A DNA stretch of 64,000 nucleotides. Origin: Palsa-504 sp963753195. GTDB taxonomy: Bacteria > Actinomycetota > Actinomycetes > Streptosporangiales > Streptosporangiaceae. The stretch covers positions 372,001 to 436,000 of the forward strand of contig CAVWBH010000001.1 in NCBI GenBank assembly GCA_963753195.1, in the 5' to 3' direction. Made by a program: the position numbers and the translations under genes. Below are positions 16,580 through 24,856 of the stretch, in pieces. A model generated the notes under the pieces. The model worked only from the letters and a program-made list of their open reading frames with translations, was not told the origin of the DNA and did not search any database. Positions within the stretch are counted from its first letter, which is position 1; each line of letters starts with the position of its first letter.

Positions 16580-17795
16580 TTGGGTTTCTCCCGTTAGGTG
16601 TGGACTGGTCAGAGTTAGGTCGAGCGCCGCCGAAGACCCAGGTCCGGTACAGCACGAACCTGATGACGGTGGCGACCAGGTTCGCGGCGACGAGAACCGA
16701 GACCTCGAGGCCGCGGCTGGATGTATGCAGGGCGGCCAGCGCCCCGGAGGTGAGGGCCAGCCCGATGCCGAACGCGATCAGGCCCTTGAGCTGGTGCCGG
16801 GCCGCGTGCAGCCGCCCGCTGATGCCGAACGTCAGCCGCCGGTTGGCGGCGGTGTTGGCCACCGCGGTGACCAGGAGGCTGAGCACGTTGGCCGCCTGTG
16901 CCGACATGGCGTTGCGGAACAGCAGGTAGAGCAGCACGTACGCGATCGTCGAAGCGATGCCCACCAGCGCGAAGCTCACCACTTGCAGCAGCAGCTCACC
17001 CGAGGCGCCACGCTGGGCCCCGCGGTGCCCGCCTGCGGGACCGGCCAGCGCCGTCACCCGCAGCTGCGGGACCTTGATCGACCCGCGCGCGAACCCGCGG
17101 CCGAGCCGCATCATGCCGCGTAGGTCGGCCAGCGCGGTGGCCGTGATGTCGACCCGCGAGTCGGCGTCGTCGACCCAGTCCACCGGGATCTCGTGAATGC
17201 GCAGCCCGGCCCGTTCGGCCAGGACGAGCAGCTCGGTGTCGAAGAACCAGCCCGTGTCCTGGGTGAGCGGCAGCAGCGCACGGGCCGGCTCGCGCCGGAT
17301 CGCCTTGAAGCCGCACTGCGCGTCCGAGAACCGGGCTCCCATGCAGGCGTGCAGGAGCATGTTGTAGCAGCGGGAGATGAGCTCGCGCTTGGGCCCCCGG
17401 ATGACCCGTGACCCCCGCGCCAGCCGGGTGCCGATGGCCAGGTCGCTGTGCCCGGATACCAGCGGCGCCACCAGCGGCAGCAGCGCGTTCAGGTCAGTCG
17501 ACAAATCGACATCCATATAGGCCAGGACCTCCGCGTCGCTCTGCGACCAGATGGCCCGCAAGGCCCGCCCGCGTCCCGGCTCCGCCATGCGTACCGCCCG
17601 GACCTCGTCGTACTCACGGGCCAGCCGGTCAGCGATCGCCCACGTGCCGTCGGTGCTGCCGTTATCCGCGATCGTGACCCGCGCCGTGAACGGGAATCCC
17701 GCCCGCAGATAGCCGACCAGCCGCCGCACGCTCGGTGCGAGATCACGTTCCTCATTGCGCACTGGCACCACAATGTCCACCTGCAGAACACTCAT
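16488..17795 (-). CDS. GT2 polyprenyl-phosphate glycosyltransferase fused to a GtrA domain
   Basis: A 435-residue fusion. Residues 1-235 are a dolichyl-phosphate-mannose-synthase-like GT2: DIVVPVRNEERDL, IADNGSTDGTW, YMDVDLSTDL (DxD), RGPKRELISRCYN, DAQCGFKAIRR, WFFDTELLVLAERAGLRIHEIPVDW. Residues ~270-395 form a GtrA-type four-helix membrane domain (VVSFALVGIASTIAYVLLY ... VRFVLYRTWVF). It makes a lipid-linked sugar and flips or hands it to the downstream GT39 enzyme (inference from the operon). The last ~40 residues are low complexity and overlap the GT39 start. ATG at 17795. Confidence 0.92.
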   Translation of the reverse strand: MSVLQVDIVVPVRNEERDLAPSVRRLVGYLRAGFPFTARVTIADNGSTDGTWAIADRLAREYDEVRAVRMAEPGRGRALRAIWSQSDAEVLAYMDVDLSTDLNALLPLVAPLVSGHSDLAIGTRLARGSRVIRGPKRELISRCYNMLLHACMGARFSDAQCGFKAIRREPARALLPLTQDTGWFFDTELLVLAERAGLRIHEIPVDWVDDADSRVDITATALADLRGMMRLGRGFARGSIKVPQLRVTALAGPAGGHRGAQRGASGELLLQVVSFALVGIASTIAYVLLYLLFRNAMSAQAANVLSLLVTAVANTAANRRLTFGISGRLHAARHQLKGLIAFGIGLALTSGALAALHTSSRGLEVSVLVAANLVATVIRFVLYRTWVFGGARPNSDQSTPNGRNPIERDHLCDEGFDSHRPATTPEPGPAPAARS

Positions 17796-17899
17796 GGTCC
17801 TCAGGTTCGGCGATCACTCTCGGCCGCTGCTGAAGCAACCGTATGCGCGCGCTATGAGCCAACCGCGGCACCGGAAAAGGCTATGCCGCTGCGGCGTGT

Positions 17900-17965
17900 C
17901 ACCGCTATAAAAGAAGGTTTTTCGCTATCATGTTTGATACCTAGATCATTTTATCCGAACGGACC
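17900..17965 (+). promoter_or_regulatory. A+T-rich leader before the DUF222/HNH gene
   Basis: The 178-bp divergent gap contains an unusually A+T-rich stretch (around CTATAAAAGAAGG to TTTTATCC) directly upstream of the HNH gene, in strong contrast with its surroundings. It is the likely promoter region, but no -35/-10 pair can be assigned with certainty. Confidence 0.35.
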
Positions 17966-17972
17966 GTGGCTC

Positions 17973-20177
17973 ATGAGCGAAGCACCGGCACCCCAGGACC
18001 CCGGGCGGGACAAGAACCCTCCCGGCACGCCCGCGGATTACCCCACGTTCGGCTCCCCGGACTGGCAGCTGGTCCCGCCCAGCCCGAAGTGGCCGGAGTG
18101 GATGGATGAGCCGGGCTACCTGGCGGCCCAGGCCGAAGATGATCCCGGTGAATTCAAGGAGGAGTACGAGGACCCGGACAATGCCCCGCCGCCCGGCCTG
18201 GATGATGGCCAGCTAGCGGCCCTGATCGCGGAGGCCCGGGAGATCACCGCCGGGCAGGAGGCCGTGGCCGCGCAGATGGCCCAGGCTGGTCACACCGGGG
18301 TGATGGCCGCGGTCGCTTCGGTCGTCAGCGGCCGCCGCGGCCCGGGGATGCCCGGCTCCGCGCAGACGTTCCCCGGCGAGTACACCAGCCGGGCCTCCGG
18401 GTTCGCCTCGGGTAAGCCGCTAGACGTCGCGCCGGGCGGCCCCGTGCTGGCCCAGTTCGCCGACGACGCCGCGGGGGAGGGCGACCGCTATCCGGGTGCG
18501 TCCGATGATGAGCTGCTCGGCGTGATCTGCGCTTTGGACCGGGTTGAAGCTAACGCCAGCGCCCGTAAGCACGCGGCGGTGGCGGAGCTGCTCCGCCGCC
18601 GTCCCGCCCCCGGCGCCCGGGTCGACGGCGCGTCCGGACTGCCGGAGGAGTGGGATGAGTTCGCCTCTCGGGAGCTGGGTGCGGCGCTGGCCCTGTCAGC
18701 CGGGGACGCCGATGAAGTGCTGGCCCTGGCCGCGGCGCTGGAGGTCAGCTTGCCCGGGACCCGGGCGGCGTTCCGGTCCGGTGTGCTGACCCTGAGCAAG
18801 GCGCAGATCATCGCGTCGGCCACCATGCTGCTGGACCCCGCCGAGGCCCGCGCCGCCGAGGCCATAATCCTGGACCGGGCCGGTTCCTTGACCCCGGCCG
18901 GGCTGCGGTCGGCGATCAGCCGCGCCGTCATGGAGGTCAACCCGGAGAAGGCAAAGAAACGCCGGGAGCATTCGGCCAAGCAGGCGCGGGTGCAGCGGTG
19001 GGCGGAGCCGTCCGGGAACGCTGGCCTGACCGGCCGCGAGCTGCCCCCGGCCGAGGTGCTGGCCGCCGACCAGCGGATCACCTGGTGGGCCCGCCAGCTG
19101 AAGAAGGCCGGCCTGGACGGCGGCATGGACCTGCTCCGGGCTCGCGCCTTCCTGGACATCCTCCTGGGCATCGACTCCCGCCCCCCAGGTACGCACACCA
19201 GCAACGACCCCAGTCACGACAGCAAGTCCCACCAGGGCAGCGGCCCTGGCCACGACGCCAAGCCCGGCCATGACGGCGCCCCCGGCCATGACGGCGCCCC
19301 CGGCCATGACGGCGGCCCCGGCGGCGGGTCAGGCCAGGATGGCGGCCCCGGTCACGGCGGCGGGTCCGGCCCGGATGACGGGCCTGGTCCGCGGGGGCCC
19401 CGGATGCCGGCTCCGGCCGGGCCGCTGGCCGGGGTGATCCCGCCCGGGTTCGCCGGCCGGGCCAACCTCACCATCCCCCTGGCCACCCTGCTCCACCTCG
19501 CGGACCGGCCCGGCGAGATGACCGGCATCGGCCCCCTGGACCCCGATCTGGCCCGCGATCTGGCCGCCGCGGCGGCCCGCACCGCCCGGTCCACCTGGTG
19601 CGTCACCGTGACCGACCAGGACGGCCACGCTATCGGCCATGGCTGCGCCCGCCCCGCATCCGCCCGCAGCCGGGCAAACACCGCGAAACGCCATAAATCC
19701 GACACCGCAAATGGGCCTGATCCACCGCCTGGCGACCCGTCGTTCAGCTTCACCTCGACGGACCAGCCCGGGCCGCCAGGCGGGTACGGCATCTGGAGGT
19801 TCTCCTCTGGAACTCAGGGACAGCGGGACCTGCTCATCGCCCTCGAGCCGATCCCCTCCGGGAACTGTGACCACCGGCATGAGGCCAAGGGTCACGATCC
19901 CGGGGTCCTGCTCCGGCACCTGGCCCAGGTCCGGCACGCCACGTGCACCGGGCCAGGCTGCCGGCGCCCATCGACGAACTGCGACTTCGAGCACAACATC
20001 CCATATGAAGCGGGCGGCCGGACCTGTTTGTGCAACGGCAACCCGACCTGCCGTCACGACCACCGGGCCAAACAGGACCCCCGCTGGAACGCCGAACAGC
20101 TCCCCACCGGCTACATCCGCTGGACCACCCCATCCGGACGGCAATACCTCACCGAACCCACCCGCTACCCCATCTGA
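17973..20177 (+). CDS. DUF222 protein with C-terminal HNH endonuclease domain
   Basis: A 734-residue protein of the actinobacterial 13E12/DUF222 family. After a Pro/Asp-rich N-terminus, residues ~160-340 match DUF222 (LLGVICALDRVEANASARKH ... SLPGTRAAFRSGVLTLSKAQ ... DPAEARAAEAIIL). A Gly/His/Asp-rich spacer (~410-475) contains an 18-bp tandem repeat. The C-terminus is an HNH domain: CTGPGCRRPSTNCDFEHNIP, then CLCN, CRHDH and RAKQDPRWN, so the metal-binding Cys pairs and the D-x-E-H motif are intact. Such genes occur in many copies in actinobacteria; a DNA-nicking role is presumed, not shown. An open frame upstream to 17448 is antisense to the GT2 gene and is not used. ATG 17973 has no clear ribosome site. 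Confidence 0.9.
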   Translation: MSEAPAPQDPGRDKNPPGTPADYPTFGSPDWQLVPPSPKWPEWMDEPGYLAAQAEDDPGEFKEEYEDPDNAPPPGLDDGQLAALIAEAREITAGQEAVAAQMAQAGHTGVMAAVASVVSGRRGPGMPGSAQTFPGEYTSRASGFASGKPLDVAPGGPVLAQFADDAAGEGDRYPGASDDELLGVICALDRVEANASARKHAAVAELLRRRPAPGARVDGASGLPEEWDEFASRELGAALALSAGDADEVLALAAALEVSLPGTRAAFRSGVLTLSKAQIIASATMLLDPAEARAAEAIILDRAGSLTPAGLRSAISRAVMEVNPEKAKKRREHSAKQARVQRWAEPSGNAGLTGRELPPAEVLAADQRITWWARQLKKAGLDGGMDLLRARAFLDILLGIDSRPPGTHTSNDPSHDSKSHQGSGPGHDAKPGHDGAPGHDGAPGHDGGPGGGSGQDGGPGHGGGSGPDDGPGPRGPRMPAPAGPLAGVIPPGFAGRANLTIPLATLLHLADRPGEMTGIGPLDPDLARDLAAAAARTARSTWCVTVTDQDGHAIGHGCARPASARSRANTAKRHKSDTANGPDPPPGDPSFSFTSTDQPGPPGGYGIWRFSSGTQGQRDLLIALEPIPSGNCDHRHEAKGHDPGVLLRHLAQVRHATCTGPGCRRPSTNCDFEHNIPYEAGGRTCLCNGNPTCRHDHRAKQDPRWNAEQLPTGYIRWTTPSGRQYLTEPTRYPI
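19266..19319 (+). repeat. In-frame 18-bp tandem repeat in the HNH gene spacer
   Basis: Three units of GGCCATGACGGCGCCCCC (the last with changes) encode GHDGAP repeats in the linker between the DUF222 and HNH domains. Confidence 0.85.
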
Positions 20178-20199
20178 CCGGGGGAGTACCCGGGCCCGA

Positions 20200-21423
20200 T
20201 CACACGGACCCGGCCTGGCGCAGCGCGGCGATCTCTGCGCCAGTGAGCCCAAGCTCGGCCAGGATGGCATCGGTATGCTCGCCGACCGCCGGGATCGGGC
20301 CGAGGACGGGCGCCGCGCCGCCGGTGCTGATCGGCGGGGGCAGGGCCCGGATCGGGCCGGCCGGTGATCCGACCTCGGCCCAGCGATGCGCGAGCTGCGG
20401 GTGGGCCAGCAGGTCACCGATGGTGTTGAGCTGGGCGTTCGCGATCTGTGCCGCATCCAGAATGGCGACTACCTCGGCTGCGGAGTGGCCGCTCATCGCG
20501 GCCTCGATCTCCCGGTCCAGCTCGGCTCGGGCCACCACACGGGCCTCGTTGGTCGCGAACCGGGGATCGTCGGCGAGTTCAGGACGCCCCAGCACCTGCT
20601 CGCACAGCCGGTGCCATTCACGGTCGTTCTGTATCGACAGCTGCACCCGGCCGCCGTCGCCGGTGCGGAACGCCCCGTAGGGTGCGATGGTCGCGTGGCT
20701 GGTGCCGGTCCGGGCCGGGGGAACGCCCGTGTACATCGCGTAATACATGGGCTGGGCCATCCACTCGGTCAGCGACTCGAACAGCGACACCGCCAGGGCG
20801 GCGCCGGAGCCGGTGCGCTCCCGGGCGTACAGCGCGGTGAGGATTGAGCTGAACGCGTACATGCCGCCCGCGATGTCGGCGACCGAGATGCCCGCCTTGG
20901 CCGGCGCGTCCTGCGTACCGGTCACCGACAGCAGACCGGTCTCGCACTGAATCAGGAGGTCATAGGCCCTCCGGTCGCCGAACGGCCCGTCCGGGGCGTA
21001 CCCGGACACGTCGCACGTGATGAGCCGGTCATGGCCAGCCCGCAGGGTCTCAGCGGACAGGCCCAGCCGGGCCGCCGCGCCCGGGGCCAGGTTCTGGATG
21101 AACACGTCTGCGCGGCCGATGAGGCTGGCCAGTACCGAACGGCCCGCGGCACTCTTGATATCCAGGCTCAGTGACTGCTTGCCTCGGTTGAGCCAGACGA
21201 AATAGCTGGCCAGCCCGTGGACCGTCGCGTCGTAGTCCCGGGCGAAGTCGCCCGTGCCCGGCCGCTCGACCTTGATTACCCGCGCGCCCAGGTCGGCCAG
21301 CTGGCGGGTGGCGAACGGCGCGGCCACCGCCTGCTCTACCGAGATCACCGTGATGCCGGCCAGCGGGAGCTCAGCCGCGAGCGGATGTTGCCGTGGAGCA
21401 GGGATCGCGTCGTCGTCCAGCAC
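20200..21423 (-). CDS. CaiB/BaiF family (type III) CoA transferase
   Basis: A 407-residue acyl-CoA:carboxylate CoA transferase. Motifs: PLAGITVISVEQAVAAPFA, RQLADLGARVIKVERPGTGD, YFVWLNRGKQSLSLDIKSA, ADVFIQNLAPGAAARLGL, DRRAYDLLIQCETGLLSVTG (the Asp in AYDLLIQ is the expected catalytic aspartate), and C-terminal TIGDLLAHPQLAHR. Length matches the family. GTG start at 21423. It is likely monocistronic, convergent with the HNH gene. The acyl substrate cannot be inferred; the nearby genes give no pathway. Confidence 0.92.
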   Translation of the reverse strand: MLDDDAIPAPRQHPLAAELPLAGITVISVEQAVAAPFATRQLADLGARVIKVERPGTGDFARDYDATVHGLASYFVWLNRGKQSLSLDIKSAAGRSVLASLIGRADVFIQNLAPGAAARLGLSAETLRAGHDRLITCDVSGYAPDGPFGDRRAYDLLIQCETGLLSVTGTQDAPAKAGISVADIAGGMYAFSSILTALYARERTGSGAALAVSLFESLTEWMAQPMYYAMYTGVPPARTGTSHATIAPYGAFRTGDGGRVQLSIQNDREWHRLCEQVLGRPELADDPRFATNEARVVARAELDREIEAAMSGHSAAEVVAILDAAQIANAQLNTIGDLLAHPQLAHRWAEVGSPAGPIRALPPPISTGGAAPVLGPIPAVGEHTDAILAELGLTGAEIAALRQAGSV

Positions 21424-21585
21424 CGTAATAGGGTCGCACGGCGAGCCTGCGGCCGCACCTCCGCCTGCGGCCGCACCTCCGCCCGGCTGCCCGGCGGCTG
21501 TTCCCGCCGACGCTAAGGTCGCTCCCGTCGACCCGGCCGGGCTGGCCCGGGTGCAGGCCTCGGTCCAGCCCGGCCCGGCGGCAGC

Positions 21586-22559
21586 CTACGGGCGTACCTC
21601 GTAGACCAGGTTGAACGGTGTCTGGGTGACGCGCCGGAACCTGGTGAAGCCGGCCTCGGTCACCACCTGCCTGATGGCGGCCTCGCCGGCCTGGGCGCCG
21701 AGCGAATAGCCGCCGGGCTGTGACATCGCGTTCGGCACGCAGAGCAGGGTGGAGAAGTTGTAGTACACGCGCCCCACCGGGTTCATATTGCCCGCGGCGT
21801 CATCGGCCGAGAACGGCTCGACGACCAGCCAGGTGCCGTCCGGCTTGAGGGCCTGCCGGACATGCCGGGCGGCGGCGAGCGGGTCACCCATGTCGTGCAG
21901 GCAGTCGAACGTGGCTGCGAGGTCGTAATCTGACCCGGAGAACTGCGCGGCCGAGGCGACCTCGAAGCTCACCCGGTCGGCGACCCCCGCGTCGCCCGCC
22001 CGCTTGCGGGCCAGCTCGATCGACCCGATGTCGGCCACCTTGGCCCCGGCGCGCAGCTTGTCCGGCACATCGTCCAGCGCCGGGATCCAGGACGGGACCA
22101 GGTTGGCGATATAGCCGGGACGGAAGAACTGCTCGCACCGATGAATACGTCCTCGTCATGCTCGTGCCAGCCCAGCCCGGTACCGGAGCGGAACGCCTCA
22201 GTGATCCGCGGCACCGCCCGCAGCGTGCCCAGAGCCAGCACGAATGCGCCCGGCGCGTAGACGGCGCCATCGGGGTTGGCCAGGGCGAAGGCCTGTTCTT
22301 CGGTCATCGAGTAGGTGTCTGCGGCCGGGTCGTGCTCGACGTAGCCGCCTGCCGCCTGGCCGCGTAGCCATTCGGTGATGTACCGCGGGTTGGTGTGCGT
22401 ACGCTCGGCGAGATCCTGGGCGGTGGCTGGTCCGGCGGCCAGCGCCTGGTAAAGGCCGAGCTGGTGCCCGATCACCACGTTGCCGGCCGCCACCGTGGCC
22501 CCGAGATCGGTGACGAACCGGCCGAGGAACTCGTTCAGCTTTTCTTCGTTGATGGCCAT
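21586..22559 (-). pseudogene. Broken class I methyltransferase with N-terminal winged-helix
   Basis: The N-terminus MAINEEKLNEFLGRF... IGHQLGLYQALAAGPATAQD LAERT is the winged-helix-like dimerisation domain of a SAM methyltransferase family. It reads to VFIG near 22140, after which the frame must shift by one base to continue as EQFFRPGYIANLVPSWIPAL. Then KLRAGAKVADIG jumps directly to SIELARKRAGDAGVADRV: about 25 residues that hold the SAM-binding CGxG motif in relatives are missing. The rest (FDCLHDMGDPLAAARHVRQAL ... FTRFRRVTQTPFNLVYEVRP) is intact. With motif I gone, the product could not bind SAM normally even if the frameshift were an error. GGGAGGGC precedes the ATG. Confidence 0.8.
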
Positions 22560-22623
22560 GATGTGCCCTCCCGTCTGGGTTGTCGCGTGCCTGTGTCCAG
22601 GCTGCGCGGCGGCGTTGCACCGG

Positions 22624-22644
22624 CATTGCAACAGCGCTGCAATG
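22624..22644. promoter_or_regulatory. Palindrome, likely operator, in divergent region
   Basis: CATTGCA (22624-22630) and TGCAATG (22638-22644) are perfect inverted copies separated by seven bases; a further TTGCA half-site lies at 22615-22619. It sits midway between the divergent methyltransferase remnant and the hydrolase-glycosyltransferase gene, where a dimeric repressor could control both. Confidence 0.55.
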
Positions 22645-22660
22645 GGCAGCTATAGAACAG

Positions 22661-22678
22661 GGGAAACGCTGATTTCCC
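22661..22678. promoter_or_regulatory. Second palindrome upstream of hydrolase-glycosyltransferase gene
   Basis: GGGAAA (22661-22666) and TTTCCC (22673-22678) flank a six-base spacer, about 14 bp before the ATG at 22692 and just before the GTGGGAGG ribosome site. It could be an operator or a small leader hairpin. Confidence 0.45.
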
Positions 22679-22691
22679 GTGGGAGGCGGCC

Positions 22692-24811
22692 ATGCGGGCA
22701 AGGTATCCCGACGCCGAGGGCTTCATCGAGCGCGATGGCGTCAAGGTCGGATATGAGGTGTTCGGCGACGGCCAGCTGGCCGTGGTGTTCCCCCCATCGA
22801 CGGGATCGTGAACTCCCGTTGCTGGAAGGCTCAGGTGCCGTACCTGGCCCGGTCGTTCAAGGTGGTCACGATCGACCCGCGGGGGAACGGCCGGTCTGAC
22901 CGGCCGGGGACAGCCGCCGCCTACGCCGACACGGAGTGGGTCGCCGACACCATCGAGGTCATGGACGCGACGGACACCGACCGGGCGGTCCTGGTCGGCC
23001 TGTGCACCAGCGGCTGGCGCGCGCTGCTGACCGCGGGCCAGTATCCCGAACGGGTGCTGGGCGTGGTGGCGATGAGCCCGTGGGCCCCGTTCCTGACCCC
23101 GGCGCTGCCGCACCGCGTGGCCTATGACTTCGACGCGGTTCTCGACACCGGGGAGGGCTGGGCCAAGGACAACCGGCACTACTGGCTGCAGGACTGGCGC
23201 GGGTACGCCGAGTTCTTCTTCGGCGAGCTGCTGTGCGAGCCGCATTCGACCAAGCAGCAGGAGGACTGCGTCGGCTGGGCCATGGAGATCGGCGCGGAGA
23301 CGATGCTGCTGCACAACGACGGGCCGCTGATGTCGTCCTCCCGCGAGGAGACCGAGGCGCTCATCCGCCAGGTGAGCTGCCCGGTCCTGGTCATCCACGG
23401 GACCGGCGACCGCTGTCAGCCGTTCGCGCGCGGCAAGCGGATCGCCGAGCTCACCGGCGGTGAGCTGCTGGCGCTGGAAGGCGCCGGGCACATCCCGATG
23501 GCCAGGGAGCCCGTCGTGGTCAACCACGTGATCCGGGACTTCGCGGGCCGCTTCGAGCCTGCGCGGACCGCGGCCCCGGCCCGCCGGACCTGGACCAGGC
23601 CGCTGAACCGGCCGAAACGAGCGCTCTTCATGTCCTCCTCGATCGGGCTCGGCCACGCCCGGCGTCACCTGGCGATCGCCGACGAGCTGCGCCGGCTCGA
23701 GCCGGGCCTGCAGGTGCACTGGCTGGCCCAGCATCCGGTCACCGAGCTGCTCAAGCGGCGCGCCGAGCTGATCCATCCCGCGTCGGCGTTCCTGGCCAGC
23801 GAGTCGGCGCACATCGAGGGCGAGGCCGCCGAGCACGACCTGCACGCGTTCCAGGCGATCCGCACCATGGACGAGATCCTGGTCAGCAACTTCATGGTGT
23901 TCGACGACCTGGTGCGGGACGAGCCGTACGACCTGTGGATCGGCGATGAGGCCTGGGATGTCGACTATTTCCTGCATGAGAACCCCGAGCTGAAGCGGAC
24001 GCCGTACGCCTGGCTGACCGACTTCGTGGGCTGGCTGCCGATGCCGGACGGCGGGCACCGGGAGCGGGCGCTGACCGCCGACTACAACGCCGAGATGATC
24101 GAGCAGATCGCGCGCTTCCCGCACCTGCGGGACCGGTCCGTGTTCGTCGGCAACGCCGCCGACGTGGTCCCGGATTCATTCGGGGACGGGCTGCCGCTGA
24201 TCCGCGACTGGGTCCAGGAGAACTACCAGTTCTCGGGCTACATCTCCGGCCTGCCGCCTGCGGACGTCGCCGACCGTGCCGCCCTCCGCGCGGAGCTGGG
24301 CTACCGGGCTGACGAGAAGGTCTGCGTGGTCACCGTCGGCGGCTCGGGCGTGGGCAGCCATTTGCTGCGCCGGGTGACCGCGGCCTTCCCGCAGGCCAGC
24401 CGGCTTATCCCCGGGCTGCGCATGATCGTGGTGACCGGGCCGCGGATCGACCCTGGCTCCCTGGAGCCCCATGATGGCCTGGAGGTGCACGGGTACGTTC
24501 ACGACCTGCCCCGGCACCTCGCGGCCTGCGATCTCGCGGTCGTCCAGGGCGGCCTGACCACGACCATGGAGCTCACCGCGGCCGGGCGGCCGTTCATCTA
24601 CGTGCCGGTGCGCCATCACTTCGAGCAGAACGTCCACGTCCCGCACCGGCTGGCTCAGTACGGCGCGGGCCGGTGCCTGCCGTATGAGCAGACGGCGCCC
24701 GATGCGCTGGCCCGCGCGATGGCCGAGGAGATCGCGCGGCCGGTCAGCTACCGGCCCGTCGAAACCGACGGCGCGGCCCGTGCCGCGGCCTGCCTGGCTG
24801 ATCTCATCTGA
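22692..24811 (+). CDS. Alpha/beta-hydrolase fused to MGT-type glycosyltransferase, one frameshift
   Basis: The conserved start MRARYPDAEGFIERDGVKVG YEVFGDGQLAVVFPP runs from ATG 22692 (GGGAGG upstream) to a run of six C at 22790-22795. One missing base there throws the frame into TGA; adding a C gives FPPIDGIVNSRCWKAQVPYL and an uninterrupted ~706-residue protein. The portion in one frame is 22808-24811. Residues 1-270 are an alpha/beta hydrolase whose elbow reads LVGLCTSGW, with Cys in the nucleophile place, Asp in HGTGDRCQ and His in GAGHIP. Residues ~300-706 are a GT28/MGT-like enzyme (SSSIGLGHARRHLAIADEL; VVQGGLTTTMELTAAGRPF). It presumably glycosylates or modifies a small molecule. No exact counterpart is known to me. 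Confidence 0.78.
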
Positions 24812-24814
24812 CCC

Positions 24815-24856
24815 AGCCCGCGGCTCAGCTCAGGCAAGCCCGCGGCTCAGCTCAGG
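24815..24856. repeat. Tandem duplication, period 22 bp, spanning a stop codon
   Basis: AGCCCGCGGCTCAGCTCAGG occurs at 24815-24834 and again at 24837-24856. The second copy contains the stop codon of the minus-strand SARP-type regulator (24847-24849). It fills the convergent gap after the hydrolase-glycosyltransferase gene. Confidence 0.85.

Noticed and set aside
17973..20177. HNH gene as part of a mobile element or homing endonuclease
   Set aside because: DUF222/HNH proteins are ordinary multi-copy actinobacterial genes; no inverted repeats, intron or target duplication are seen.
22692..22830. The in-frame TGA in the hydrolase start as a selenocysteine codon, given selA/selB/tRNA-Sec in the window
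   Set aside because: Protein similarity past the TGA lies in another frame (one extra C restores it); reading through the TGA gives unlike sequence.
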